From Methanosarcina mazei S-6 (GTDB taxonomy: Archaea; Halobacteriota; Methanosarcinia; Methanosarcinales; Methanosarcinaceae), in the NCBI RefSeq assembly GCF_000970205.1, contig NZ_CP009512.1, forward strand, positions 3,038,001 to 3,102,000: DNA of 64,000 nt, in the 5' to 3' direction. This document shows positions 54,691 to 64,000 of this stretch, piece by piece (position 1 is the first letter of the stretch; every line of letters begins with the position of its first letter). Below the pieces are notes generated by a model, which was not told the origin of the DNA, searched no databases, and saw only the letters and a list, made by a program, of their open reading frames with translations. A program made the position numbers and the translations under genes.

Positions 54691-55791
54691 TTACAAATAA
54701 CTTAGTATAAGTACCGATATAAACAGAACAGGATAAAATATTAAATGATAAGGGTCGATACCAAGCCGTGGAAATATTAGTGTACCGATCAGTGTAATAT
54801 ATAAAACATGGATTAAATAAATCCCAAAAGAATATTTGCCAATCAGTGAAAAAACATTTAAATATTTTGAATATTTATATTTATTAGTATGAATATTTAA
54901 ACTGATTATAGAAAGCATTGAAAAAATAAGTGGAAAGTATATTGAGTCAAGAAGGTTAGAAACTAAAAAATAAGATTGAGGGATGCTACGGTAACTTCCA
55001 TATTTAATGATACCATTTATCTGTAAAGCAGAAATTGCTCCTGTAAAGACTACTATTGTTACAATAATCCATTTTTTATTTTGAAAAACTTTATCTGTTA
55101 CGTATTCATAATTTCGGCATAAATAGATACCAAGTATAAAATAAAAAATATAAGAAAAAAATGCACGATCTACAAAGTAAATTGATATAAAATAAGTTAA
55201 TGAGCTAAAGTGAGTGCTTGAATTAATATAATTTATTGCAATCATTTTAATTACTATCCATAATTGTTGTGCAATCAGTGCTAAAAATATAAAAATTGTT
55301 TCATAATTACCCACAAACTTTTCATATATCTTTATAATATAAGGATAAAATAGATAAAATTGAATTATTAAAGAAAAATACCATAAATGATAAGAACTAC
55401 CCGCAGTAAGAAAGTAAAATATTACTGTCTTTATAGAAGGATATTCCAGATTACCATGTATTTCAGAAATTATTATATTAAGTAACAAATATAATATTGA
55501 AAAGATTATATATTGAGGAAGTATTGATTTAGCTCTCTTTTTGTAAAATGTTTTTTGTGAAAATAGACCTCTATAATTGAGGGAAAGAACAAAACCAGAT
55601 ATAAATATGAATAACGGGACAGCAAAGTGTGAAAATACGTCTATTATTAAGTTTACTATTAATAACAAATTTAGATTTAGTATTTGTGAGTTCGAAGAGG
55701 TGTGGATAGCTATTACTGCTAGCACAGCAAATCCTCTTAAATAGTCGACTTCCCCAATTCTCTTATTTTTTTGAGTAGATAAATCATTCAT
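54691..55791 (-). CDS. Acyltransferase family 3 membrane protein, C-terminus cut by IS66
   Basis: A 366-aa polytopic acyltransferase with about ten helices: VDYLRGFAVLAVIAIHTSS is the family's N-terminal R/H active-site motif, and HFAVPLFIFISGFVLSLNYRG follows. It would O-acylate a surface glycan. The last three codons and the stop come from IS66 DNA; the original gene ended 53103-53105. Only about 18 residues are lost (last helix end and tail), so function may be impaired rather than abolished. Confidence 0.85.
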   Translation of the reverse strand: MNDLSTQKNKRIGEVDYLRGFAVLAVIAIHTSSNSQILNLNLLLIVNLIIDVFSHFAVPLFIFISGFVLSLNYRGLFSQKTFYKKRAKSILPQYIIFSILYLLLNIIISEIHGNLEYPSIKTVIFYFLTAGSSYHLWYFSLIIQFYLFYPYIIKIYEKFVGNYETIFIFLALIAQQLWIVIKMIAINYINSSTHFSSLTYFISIYFVDRAFFSYIFYFILGIYLCRNYEYVTDKVFQNKKWIIVTIVVFTGAISALQINGIIKYGSYRSIPQSYFLVSNLLDSIYFPLIFSMLSIISLNIHTNKYKYSKYLNVFSLIGKYSFGIYLIHVLYITLIGTLIFPRLGIDPYHLIFYPVLFISVLILSYL

Positions 55792-56190
55792 ACTTGCATA
55801 AAGAGCACTTAAAGTTATATAATATTATTTTAGTGTCGATACGAAACATTGCCGGATTAGCTTCTGATAACATTCAGTCTTGCCCCATTAACTGGTTTAT
55901 ATTTTATCTATGAGGACTTACGCGCTTGGACTGCAAGACTATATCATTAAGCTAATACTATCCAAAGTTTTAATTTAAACCACGATGCAAGACTTATTAT
56001 GCTTCAATTACATATTTATCGAGCTCATCCCAAAACCAATTTTATGCTCAAATCAGTAAATTTGTAGTATTGTTTTTTGTGATCTGAAACTCGATTGATT
56101 ATTCAGAATACAGGATTCAGAGAAATAATTTTGAGTTTTGGGATTAGTTTATTAAAATCAACTCAGGACTTTTCTCCAATTGGGTACAAA
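55792..56190. other. Noncoding spacer
   Basis: 399 bp, AT-rich. It contains the promoter of the acyltransferase gene. TGAGTTTTGGGATTAG (about 56132-56147) resembles a stretch near 53080. No gene is recognised. Confidence 0.4.
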
Positions 56191-58005
56191 TTAGACGTAT
56201 AAGTTGTATTCGTTTTTCTGTCCAATACAGTAGCTAGTTCCATCATTTGAAACAACTGCAATTTTGATTCTGTGAGTGCCATCTCCTAATAGTGAAGGAT
56301 TAAAAGAGGCTCTAAATCCCGCTTTAAGGAAGTCTTTGTTATTTAAATTATTTATCAAATCTTCTCTTTTAATTCCATATCTCGAAGGGACAGTTATTTT
56401 GTCATTGACTACAATGAAAACAGCCCTCGCTAGCTTATTTTCATCGACATCTACAGCCCAACCTTCAATTACTATTTCATCAGTTTCAGTACTAGTTATA
56501 GCAATATTAACTGTCTTATCTTTGATCAAATTAACCTGTTGCCCATTAATGCTGTCCACAGAATATTGCGGTTCCTTATCTTTTTTTTTCAATGCCTCTA
56601 AATCATATTTCTCCTGGGAAAAAACACTGAGATTATATTTTCTTAATAAAGTGGCTTTTTCTCTAACTGCAGTAGCATCTGGGTAAAGTCGTTCTAAATT
56701 TTTATCGGGTTGCAGATCAAAAGTTTCCAAGTAGTATTTATTCTGTTCAAATTGTTCATTTAAAACTGATCCTGTCTCAATCCCTGTTACAAAATGATAA
56801 GAGACCCCTATAAAAAGTAAGCAAAGTACGCTCCCTAAAAGTAAATAATTAAGGATTTTTGTTTTCTCAATTATATCTTTTGCAGAAAAACGGTCAGGCA
56901 CAATTTGAAAGTTTCGACAATATATGTTTACGAAATTTAGAGATATGAAATATAACCCGATTATACTCCAGTACGTGAGTAAAAGATATCTTTGCGATAA
57001 AGCAACAGATGATCCAAATCCGGCTCTTGCCACTGATACTTCGAGTGATGCAAAAAGAGAAAATAGTACTAAAGAAAACCATTTTGAGTTTTTCTCCAAT
57101 TGAAGATTTTTTCTATTCACAATAAAAATAAAAACTAAAATAGTAATGATCAGCAAACCTACAATTGGAGATAAAACAGGGTCTCTAATTATAGTAGATC
57201 CAACGGAATTAAGAAAAGTTGAAACTCCATCTTCTAAATTATAAAGAGAATATAAGAGTGAGGGATGGTGTGAGGGTTTTGCATAACCGAAAAGATAAAC
57301 TGAAAAAGAGACAGCAGTACACGTTATCCAGACAACTGTTTTTTTGATCTTCTCGTCAGAATTGCTTAGGACAACCTGAACCAGACAAACAATCCATGTA
57401 ATCGTGCCCGCTGCGAATGAAAATAGCGAAACGAACGCAAAACCTATAGAAGCTAAAAATTTACTATCAAACTTTTTACTCGAATCTATAAGGTACACTG
57501 CTGAAATGAATGCGAGAATATGCAAAGACTGCTCGGTTCTAATGCCAAAAAGGAAATTACTCATCTGGAACAGGTTAAAGAAGAACCATGCAATGGGAAC
57601 GAACTTCAATAATGATAGTTTCGTAACCCCATGGTCTTTTTTATACATGGAGAATAATATAAAGAAAGAAATACAGTAGAATCCATATGATAAATACATC
57701 AAACTTTTTACATTATAGCTAGTGATTAAAGACATGGAAAACATAAATATACGAGGAAAAAACGGTCTGCTCTCATTTTGCTGACTAAATAAGTCAAAAA
57801 TACTTAAATCAGAGTTTTCATATTTCATCAAAAATGCCGGAAACTCATTCCATTGATCCAGAAATGGAACATTAACCCCAAATGAATGAATATAGAACAA
57901 TCCAATTATTATTGGCAAAAGAATCAGTGTTAGTATTGAAGGAGAAGTAACTGCTGATAAAGCCTTTTTTATAGGAACGTCAGTATGGCTAATCATTTTG
58001 CGCAT
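56191..58005 (-). CDS. Large polytopic membrane protein, possibly a GT-C-type glycosyltransferase
   Basis: A 604-aa protein with about 10-12 transmembrane helices in the first 430 residues. An early loop has FGVNVPFLDQWNEFPAFL; the D-x-W/E pattern in a first extracytoplasmic loop is reminiscent of GT-C enzymes. The C-terminal 130 residues form a soluble beta-rich domain (ITSTETDEIVIEGWAVDVDE, VPSRYGIKREDLI) like those in surface glycosyltransferases of exopolysaccharide loci. ATG 58005 with GGTGG is preferred over TTG 58020. The family is not certain. Confidence 0.65.
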   Translation of the reverse strand: MRKMISHTDVPIKKALSAVTSPSILTLILLPIIIGLFYIHSFGVNVPFLDQWNEFPAFLMKYENSDLSIFDLFSQQNESRPFFPRIFMFSMSLITSYNVKSLMYLSYGFYCISFFILFSMYKKDHGVTKLSLLKFVPIAWFFFNLFQMSNFLFGIRTEQSLHILAFISAVYLIDSSKKFDSKFLASIGFAFVSLFSFAAGTITWIVCLVQVVLSNSDEKIKKTVVWITCTAVSFSVYLFGYAKPSHHPSLLYSLYNLEDGVSTFLNSVGSTIIRDPVLSPIVGLLIITILVFIFIVNRKNLQLEKNSKWFSLVLFSLFASLEVSVARAGFGSSVALSQRYLLLTYWSIIGLYFISLNFVNIYCRNFQIVPDRFSAKDIIEKTKILNYLLLGSVLCLLFIGVSYHFVTGIETGSVLNEQFEQNKYYLETFDLQPDKNLERLYPDATAVREKATLLRKYNLSVFSQEKYDLEALKKKDKEPQYSVDSINGQQVNLIKDKTVNIAITSTETDEIVIEGWAVDVDENKLARAVFIVVNDKITVPSRYGIKREDLINNLNNKDFLKAGFRASFNPSLLGDGTHRIKIAVVSNDGTSYCIGQKNEYNLYV

Positions 58006-59313
58006 TAGAAATACCACCAAAAAAATATATTACAATTCATTTCACCACTTTACACAGAAAATACTGCAGCAGGATTAATTTCTTAAACTTAGACTCATTC
58101 TTAATCGTCCCTGTAACTTTCTCAATAAATAAAGATATAAATATTACTGCTGGCACCCCGTTTATTCCGTCTGTCCTCTCATACCCCTGTAAATATTCCG
58201 AGTTTCACCCCATTCTTCAAAATAATCATTATACTGTTGATCTTTTCATATAAGATAAAGTTTCTCCCATTTTATCTCCACAAAAATACTTACTGTCTAT
58301 TGAAACGATTCCAAAGGAAGTTATCCCTCATAATAAAAATAATTTTTGAGAGCCCGTGTGTAAATAACCCATGGATCTTCAGACCAACCTTCAGACCAAC
58401 TTCAAGTTATCTCCAGACAATTACTGAGGGTTCTTATTGTTCGGGTTATCTCACTATCGAGAGTATATAAAAAAGCGTATAGTCTTCGCGAATCTCTATG
58501 TGTATTTAGAGATCCCAGGCTCCCACATGCATTTATCCTGTTGAATCTTCCAGCAAATAATTATTCTACCCGTCCCCACTGCGTCAGCGTCTATCCAGAA
58601 ACTTTGCAAGAAGATATCAAGTATCCGTCATTCTGTGAAACGTGTTACTCACTATAATATTATTCTCGATAAACCTTATTACAAAAATGGATCCTGTATA
58701 CAGGCAATAGAGTAGAAAAGTCATAGATTGTAAATAGCATTAATCTTGAAATTGCTTCTTAAAAGATAATGAACTTATATTCCCATTGTCTTCAGAATTT
58801 ATAATATAGAGGAGAAGATAAAAATGATAATTATGATATGCTGAGCAGGGCAGAAGATGATAAAAATCTGAATTTGTTTTGTTTACATATGGTATTCCAG
58901 CACAGGAACCTTAAGGTAATAAGAAAGAAAGATGACACCGGGTAATAAGATTAAAGAAAAGAGTTCGTAAATAAATTACGGAGAATTAAGAATATTATTA
59001 TGGATAAGTCAGTTTTGTGGAAAATGTAAGAGTGGCAGTGAGAGAATATTTAAATAGTGCCCTGACATATTAAGCTAATTTGCAATTCGGGACCCGGTGA
59101 AAACGATATTTTAAGAGTCAACTTTATAAGTCCTGGCTTCTTACAGAAGGAATCTGTTGAAGCATCTTATAAACAAAGGAAAATTTTTAAGGAAAAGCAA
59201 GAACAAGGCAAGAACAAGGCAAGAACAAGGCAAGAACAAGATTTAACCTATAATACTTCATGTATTAAAATCCCCAAACCCCCTCCTCATGGGTAGAAAA
59301 AAATACAACCGAG
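58006..59313. other. 1.3-kb noncoding spacer upstream of aglB
   Basis: No gene is supported. A frame at 58237-58470 has no recognisable product. AT-rich throughout; a TATA-like gagtatataaaaaag is at about 58459-58473, and an 11-bp tandem repeat lies at 59197-59240. Confidence 0.45.
59197..59240. repeat. 11-bp tandem repeat, four copies
   Basis: GCAAGAACAAG is repeated exactly four times, about 75 bp upstream of the aglB start. It probably falls in the leader of the aglB transcript. Confidence 0.9.
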
Positions 59314-61812
59314 TTGATTATTACGAATAATATAACGAGGATTTCGGAGACAAAAAAGATTCCAAAAAAAATCAACCTGGGGATAATATCCCTGCTTATA
59401 GTTTTCATGATAGCGTTTCTCATGCGCATGCTCTCCTATGCTTCACTTACCGCAGACGGAGGCATAACCTTCACGGGCTATGATGAATTTTATCATATGC
59501 GGCGCATTCTTTATACGACTTTTAATTTCCCCAGCTTCCTTAACTTTGACACCTACATTAATTATCCTTATGGTTTTGAAGTTGGGTGGCCTCCATTCTT
59601 TGACCTGTTAGGTGCTCTGCTTGCAATAATTCTCGGAGCAGGACAGCCCGATGTACACACCGTCGAATTTGCAGGAGCTATTTTACCCGTACTGCTCGGA
59701 GTCCTGACAATAATCCCGGTATATGTGATTGCAGCCTCAATCTTTAACAGAAAAACAGGACTTGTTGGAGCTTTAGTTTTTGCGGTTCTGCCCGCTCACG
59801 TATATATATCACGTTTTGGGACAGTTGACCATCATGTGGCTGAAGTGTTCCTTTCAACAGTAGCCTATGCGTTTTTCATACTTGCGTTAAAGCAGGCAGG
59901 GGAAAGTAAGCTTTCATCAGGTTCGCTTAAAAATATATCATCAGATAAAAAACCTGTAAAGCCTCTGGTTTATTCCGCGGTCTCAGGGCTCTTTTTTTCC
60001 CTCCTCATATTCACATGGGTAGGAGCTCCTGCCTTTGTCAGTTTTATTGTTCTTTACGCATTAATTCAGGCAACACTCGACCTTAAAACAGGAAGAAAAT
60101 CGGATTACGTATTCATTTGCTCTGCCGTAGCCCTGCTTGCAACACTTCTGTTTACCATTCCTCTCTCGGCCGGGGCGGTCCGTGAAGGACTTGAGATGAG
60201 TGCAATGTACCTTTCCTGGTTCCAGGTAGTGTATCTGGTGATCATGCTTACCGGAATACTCCTTCTCTGGGGCTTTTCATCATACGCCTCAAAGAAAGAA
60301 ATGGACTGGAAGTATTATCCTGGCATTTTAATCCTCGTTTTTGGCTCAGGGCTTCTTTTCCTGAGGATGTTTTCCGGTGAATACTACGCTTTTATTATTG
60401 AAGGCATGAGGTTCTTTTCAGGCAAAGGAGAATACATAAGCACGATTGTCGAAGCAGTCCCCCTGTTTTTGACAGGGCAGGGAAAATTTACTCTTTCAGG
60501 GGTGCTGGGAAGTTTCGGGCTTACTTTCCTCACTGCACTGGCAGGTCTTTTCCTTCTTATCCTTGAATTGAAAAGCGAAAAATCAAGACCTGAAAATATA
60601 TTTTTCCTTGTATGGACACTTTTTTATGCTTATCTTGCCCTTTCCCAGAGACGCTTTACCTATCTTTTTGCATTAAACGTTTCAATTCTTACTGCCTATC
60701 TCTTCTGGGTTCTGATGGAATCTCTTGATTTCGAAAATGAAATAAAAAAGCTGATAAAACGCGGGAAGGGAGAGAGGAAAGTTTCTGAAACCGCTCTTCA
60801 AACAGAAAAAAAGTCATCATTAAAAAGGAAGTCGAAAAACAGACAGGTAACGGAATCAAAGAGTAAGACTGATGAACCGGACTACTTTAAACTTGTTTCC
60901 GGAACTGCACTTATTGCACTTATTTTTGTTTCTTCGATCTGGATTGATGTGACTTATGCAAAAGATGGTGTCTCTATCGACCCTGGATGGCAGGACTCTC
61001 TTGAATGGCTTGAGGCTTCCACACCTGAGACTTCCTATTATCTTGAGCCTTCAGAAACCCCTGAGTATGGAGTGCTCAGCTGGTGGGACTACGGAAACTG
61101 GATAGTATATGTGGGAAAGCGCCCCGCAGTTTCAAATAACTTCCAGACAGGTGTAGAAGACTCTGCGAACTTCCTCCTGACAGATTCAGAAGAAGAAGCA
61201 AAAACAATAGTTGAGAAACTCAAAGTAAAATATGTAATGACAGACACACTGATGGCAGAAGGCAAGTTCAGTTCTATTACCTCGTTAGCAGGGAAAGAGA
61301 TTGGAGAGTATTACGAAGTCGAAACCGTAAAAGGAGATACAGGCCTCAGGACCGTTGCGACTCCCAAACAGGCGCTTTTGCAGACTCAGGTATATAAGCT
61401 TCACAAACTCGACGGGACCTCTCTGGGACATTTCAGGCTGGTCCACGAAAGTGCCGTGAATTCCACGGATGATGGGAACAGTAAAGAAAATACTGTAAAG
61501 GTATTCGAATATGTTAAAGGGGCAACTCTTTCAGGCACTGCAAGCCCTAACGAGACCGTAATGGCGACACTTGAGCTCAGCTCAAACACAGGCAGAAAAT
61601 TTACATATCAGAAAGGGGACGTTGCAGATGAAAATGGTTTGTTTGAGATAACTGTTCCCTACTCAACTGAAAGCACAGGAGACGGAGTTCATGCTACATC
61701 TGCCTACTCGCTGACATCAGGGGAAAAACCGATCACCAGTGGCATTCAGGTGACTGAAGACGATATTTTGAACGGGAACAGAATAGAGGTAAAAGCCCCT
61801 GAAGGAGCATAA
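59314..61812 (+). CDS. aglB: Oligosaccharyltransferase AglB (STT3 family)
   Basis: An 832-aa archaeal STT3/AglB that transfers a lipid-linked glycan to Asn in N-x-S/T sequons of surface proteins. The first extracytoplasmic loop has GYDEFYHMRR (D57, the metal-binding position), followed by GTVDHHVAEVF; about 12 helices run to residue 430 and the soluble domain has SWWDYGNWI (the WWDYG signature at 590-594). A basic cytoplasmic-looking insert (about 475-520, KSSLKRKSKNRQ) is present. The start TTG 59314 is provisional because no ribosome site is clear. Confidence 0.93.
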   Translation: MIITNNITRISETKKIPKKINLGIISLLIVFMIAFLMRMLSYASLTADGGITFTGYDEFYHMRRILYTTFNFPSFLNFDTYINYPYGFEVGWPPFFDLLGALLAIILGAGQPDVHTVEFAGAILPVLLGVLTIIPVYVIAASIFNRKTGLVGALVFAVLPAHVYISRFGTVDHHVAEVFLSTVAYAFFILALKQAGESKLSSGSLKNISSDKKPVKPLVYSAVSGLFFSLLIFTWVGAPAFVSFIVLYALIQATLDLKTGRKSDYVFICSAVALLATLLFTIPLSAGAVREGLEMSAMYLSWFQVVYLVIMLTGILLLWGFSSYASKKEMDWKYYPGILILVFGSGLLFLRMFSGEYYAFIIEGMRFFSGKGEYISTIVEAVPLFLTGQGKFTLSGVLGSFGLTFLTALAGLFLLILELKSEKSRPENIFFLVWTLFYAYLALSQRRFTYLFALNVSILTAYLFWVLMESLDFENEIKKLIKRGKGERKVSETALQTEKKSSLKRKSKNRQVTESKSKTDEPDYFKLVSGTALIALIFVSSIWIDVTYAKDGVSIDPGWQDSLEWLEASTPETSYYLEPSETPEYGVLSWWDYGNWIVYVGKRPAVSNNFQTGVEDSANFLLTDSEEEAKTIVEKLKVKYVMTDTLMAEGKFSSITSLAGKEIGEYYEVETVKGDTGLRTVATPKQALLQTQVYKLHKLDGTSLGHFRLVHESAVNSTDDGNSKENTVKVFEYVKGATLSGTASPNETVMATLELSSNTGRKFTYQKGDVADENGLFEITVPYSTESTGDGVHATSAYSLTSGEKPITSGIQVTEDDILNGNRIEVKAPEGA

Positions 61813-62111
61813 AAAAACCTGAAAAAACCAAAAAAGTTAAAAAGATAAAAACGGATAAAAAATCTAAAAAGTCTAAAAAAAGACCTGAAAAAGTCTAAAA
61901 GCCTAAAAATGTAGAAAGGTCTGAAAAAATCTAAAAAATATGAAAAAATCTAAAAAATAGAGGAAAGAAAAAAATCTTTCCTTATTTTTCCTTAGAAAAT
62001 CTGGTAACTTTTCTGCGGAAGGCTCTGTTTCCGCGGAAAACCCATTTTTAAGGCTTATTCTGTTTTTTAAGGCTTATTCTGTTTTTTAAGGCTTATTCTG
62101 TTTTTTAAGGC
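61813..62111 (+). terminator. A-rich trailer and T-tract array between aglB and the DHH gene
   Basis: The first half is a low-complexity AAAAA/TCTAAAAA region. The second half has T6 tracts inside 19-bp repeats (next feature), in the right orientation to end aglB transcription. Confidence 0.4.
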
Positions 62112-62120
62112 TTATTCTCC
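62051..62120 (-). repeat. 19-bp repeats at the DHH gene stop codon
   Basis: AGGCTTATTCTGTTTTTTA occurs at 62051, 62070 and 62089, with a fourth partial copy at 62108 that contains the TAA stop of the minus-strand DHH gene (62112-62114). Each unit therefore contains an image of the stop codon and a T6 tract on the plus strand. Confidence 0.9.
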
Positions 62121-63599
62121 GGTACTTTCCACCCCTACCGCGCTGAGGAACCTTTTAACGACTGCTTCGTTAACGAGCCTCAGAAGTGTCTGCCTGTCTT
62201 TTGTGGCACTGAAAACTCCGAGAGGTATCTGGGCACCTGCTGCATTTGCATGCCCTCCTGCATCTTCTCCAAAAGCCTGGCGCATAATTTCTCCAAGGTT
62301 GACCCTTATATCGGTGCTGCGTCCGGAGATATAGATGCGGTCTTCCGAAACCCCGAAGACAACGGTTGTGGAGATCCCCTCAAGGCTCAGGAGATAATCC
62401 GCAGCCTGGGGAAGGGTGTCCCTATCGCGGATGTTACCGACATTTGAGAGAAGGTAACTCCCAAGTACCTGCCGGTTCCGAATAGCTTCCCCGAGTACCT
62501 CAAGGGTTTCAATAGCCATCGAAGGCTGCTCGAGCTGGTCCAGTATCCCGTGGTTCGAAAGCGGATAAAGGTAGGAAGCAGCAGAGAGGTCTGCCGGATC
62601 TGTTTTCCGCTTAAAGTCCTGAGTATCGGTCCTTATACCATAAAGCAGAGCCGTTGCGAGGGTTTTGGAGATATTGATATTCAACTGCTGCAGGTACTTT
62701 GTCATTATGGTGGCTGTCGCCCCGAAGTTGGGCCTGATGTCGATATATTCAGCCTTTATCTCGGTTTCTCCCGGAGGGTGGTGGTCAATTACAATTCCCA
62801 CGTAGGAGTTGGGGGGAACCATATTATTAACTCCCGGGATCGAGCAGTCTATCAGGGCAATTTCGTCAAAGTCCTTCAGATCGTGCTCCTCCATCTTGCC
62901 GAGATCAATCCCGAGAAGGTTTACGAAAGCCTTGTTCTCCTGATGCCCTATCCTTCCATGGTAGAGAATGCTTGCTTCAACACCGAGGCTTTTTGCAATT
63001 TCCTTTAAGGCAAGCCCGCTGGATATTGCGTCAGGGTCAGGGTTGTCATGGATTACGATGGCAAGTTTTTTATCCCTGATTCCCTTCAGCCACCTGGCAA
63101 GCCTGTTGCCCCTGTGGACTGATTCGGCTCTCTCGAGAGAGCGGGAAAGAGAGCTTGCAACGAGCTTTGAAGGCATAAAGACATAATCCGATCCCAGGTC
63201 TTCCATCTTTTCTTTATTGATGATATCCGAAGCCCTGGAAAAGATCTGGATATCAGGGTTTACCACTTTTTTGAAGTTTTCAATTCCTTTTCTGTTAGCC
63301 TCATTGTTAGAACTCAGGAAGAGTATTGCAACGACGTTTTTAAGATCAATATTATTAACGAGTTCAGGATCAGAGATATCTCCGAGAATGGCTTCAAACC
63401 CTTCTTCCCTGAGAGTCTCAATCTTGGCTTCGTCCTTATCAACAATAATTACAAGCTTATTGCTTTCCCTGAGCTCTTTTGCAAGAGCAAAACCAATGCT
63501 ACCGCTACCCAAAATAAGATACCTGGGTTTAACTGTACTTTTAAGATTGCTATCCGCATCTTTTGAAGAATTAGACAAAAATCGTCCTCCTGCTTTCAT
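62112..63599 (-). CDS. TrkA-N / DHH-DHHA1 phosphoesterase fusion
   Basis: A 495-aa protein. Residues 25-145 form a TrkA-N (RCK-type) NAD-binding domain (RYLILGSGSIGFALAKEL, VIIVDKDEAKIETL). Residues 178-300 form a DHH domain: HDNPDPDA (184-191) and VIDHHPPGE (270-278) hold the metal ligands. The C-terminal DHHA1 domain ends with DAGGHANAAGAQ. Such proteins hydrolyse cyclic dinucleotides or short oligoribonucleotides (GdpP/NrnA-like), and the RCK domain could sense NAD(H) or a cyclic nucleotide. It is monocistronic. The protein is of normal family length. Confidence 0.88.
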   Translation of the reverse strand: MKAGGRFLSNSSKDADSNLKSTVKPRYLILGSGSIGFALAKELRESNKLVIIVDKDEAKIETLREEGFEAILGDISDPELVNNIDLKNVVAILFLSSNNEANRKGIENFKKVVNPDIQIFSRASDIINKEKMEDLGSDYVFMPSKLVASSLSRSLERAESVHRGNRLARWLKGIRDKKLAIVIHDNPDPDAISSGLALKEIAKSLGVEASILYHGRIGHQENKAFVNLLGIDLGKMEEHDLKDFDEIALIDCSIPGVNNMVPPNSYVGIVIDHHPPGETEIKAEYIDIRPNFGATATIMTKYLQQLNINISKTLATALLYGIRTDTQDFKRKTDPADLSAASYLYPLSNHGILDQLEQPSMAIETLEVLGEAIRNRQVLGSYLLSNVGNIRDRDTLPQAADYLLSLEGISTTVVFGVSEDRIYISGRSTDIRVNLGEIMRQAFGEDAGGHANAAGAQIPLGVFSATKDRQTLLRLVNEAVVKRFLSAVGVESTGE

Positions 63600-64000
63600 G
63601 TAAGTTCAGACACGTGCAAAGGAAAGCAAACATTTGATCAGATTCCTGCCTGCTTACAATTTTTTCACTTTTCTCTTTACGGGATACAAATATAAGAATA
63701 ACGAAAACATTACATTGTTAGACATAAGGCTATTTAAAATTATTTAAGTATCGAATCCGATTCATCAGTCAATTTTATAATTTACATATTCGCTTTCGTT
63801 TTTACAACTCGAGTCTCGAATACTGATGTTTTTTTGAGATTTGCGAATAGATTTGCTGAGATTTGCGAATAGATTTGCTAATAGATTTGCTAATAGATTT
63901 GCTGATATTAGTTATCTAACCTGAGTTATTAGTTGCTTTTACTATACATTTCTTACCCTTGCTAAAGCCTTAAACCTTGCTTAAGCTGCATGTAACTGAG
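63600..64000. other. Noncoding right edge
   Basis: 401 bp with no gene. It carries the DHH-gene promoter region (AT-rich 63700-63790) and the tandem repeat listed separately. Confidence 0.45.
63836..63903. repeat. Tandem repeat of 22-bp and 12-bp units
   Basis: GAGATTTGCGAATAGATTTG plus CT (22 bp) occurs twice at 63836-63879, followed by two copies of the 12-bp AATAGATTTGCT at 63880-63903. The 12-mer is the second half of the longer unit, so the array grew by slippage. Confidence 0.85.

Larger units (their letters stand above)
53166..54694 (-). mobile_element. IS66-family insertion sequence with 8-bp target duplication
   Basis: A 1529-bp element. Ends are inverted repeats: left GTAACTGCTCAGAG, right (minus strand) GTAACTATTCAGGT, with TTAACG about 20 bases in at both ends. 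The flanking 8 bp AAATAACT is identical on both sides (53158-53165 and 54695-54702), the duplication length typical of IS66. The intact target duplication shows that insertion was recent or at least undecayed. The element sits inside the acyltransferase gene in the same orientation. Subterminal hairpins: CGGCGCTC/GAGCGCCG at 53189-53208 and TTTTTCCTCG/CGAGGAAAAA at 54638-54660. Confidence 0.95.

Noticed and set aside
58237-58470. 77-aa frame upstream of aglB
   Set aside because: No ribosome site, no recognisable sequence; spacer composition.
62250-63603. Several plus-strand frames opposite the DHH gene
   Set aside because: All lie antisense to a well supported gene and have no family features.

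Overview
The window is chromosomal DNA of a methanogenic archaeon, almost certainly Methanosarcina. Evidence: an archaeal EF-2 / EF-1alpha / S10 translation operon, an MtrA-like corrinoid protein, an archaeal STT3/AglB oligosaccharyltransferase, PGF-pre-PGF surface proteins, long AT-rich spacers, and an IS66 transposase read through an in-frame UAG (the pyrrolysine codon of this genus). No rRNA, tRNA or CRISPR array could be supported.

Layout. 1-2.2 kb: end of EF-2, EF-1alpha and S10, followed by an eight-copy 24-bp T6 array. 2.9-6.3 kb: two tandem paralogues joining a winged helix to a CdhD/CdhE-type 4Fe-4S domain, followed by a DsrE/DsrF/DsrH (TusDCB-like) sulfur-relay trio; a decayed second dsrE lies between the paralogues. 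6.9-14 kb: a methyltransferase, a small membrane protein, two near-identical Cys-rich small proteins, a hydantoinase-type ASKHA ATPase, a beta-helix surface protein and a solitary soluble MtrA. 14-23 kb: a thiol/metalloid island with four ArsR regulators carrying CxC motifs, two TPFCSCS permeases, a CPKC mini-thioredoxin, arsenite methyltransferase, a broken arsenate reductase, CcdA with a thioredoxin-like lipoprotein, an AhpD-like protein with a five-Cys tail, and small Cys-rich ORFs. 23.7-35.9 kb: secreted/surface proteins (one frameshifted), nucleotidyltransferase, M20 amidohydrolase, GNAT, GH15 and a WrbA-like flavoprotein. 36-62 kb: a surface-glycan / N-glycosylation region with glycosyltransferases, a flippase-like protein, a sugar nucleotidyltransferase, an ABC glycan exporter whose ATPase is fused to an acetyltransferase, a 1380-residue multidomain transferase, an acyltransferase cut by IS66, and AglB. 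62-63.6 kb: a TrkA-N/DHH phosphoesterase.

The strongest system-level signal is a shared operator, ATATCAA-N6-TTGATAT. It is perfect or near-perfect at eight places between 2.8 and 23.4 kb. At five of them a TATA-like box sits about 25 bp upstream, so the operator covers the expected transcription start. This joins the Fe-S/DsrEFH operon, the ASKHA ATPase and Cys-rich protein, the permease-thioredoxin operon, the CcdA-thioredoxin operon and an autoregulated ArsR into what looks like one thiol/metalloid/redox regulon. Several genes are visibly decayed (dsrE copy 1, arsC, a Zn-ribbon gene with an in-frame UGA, a secreted protein, the acyltransferase), so parts of the window are evolving quickly.
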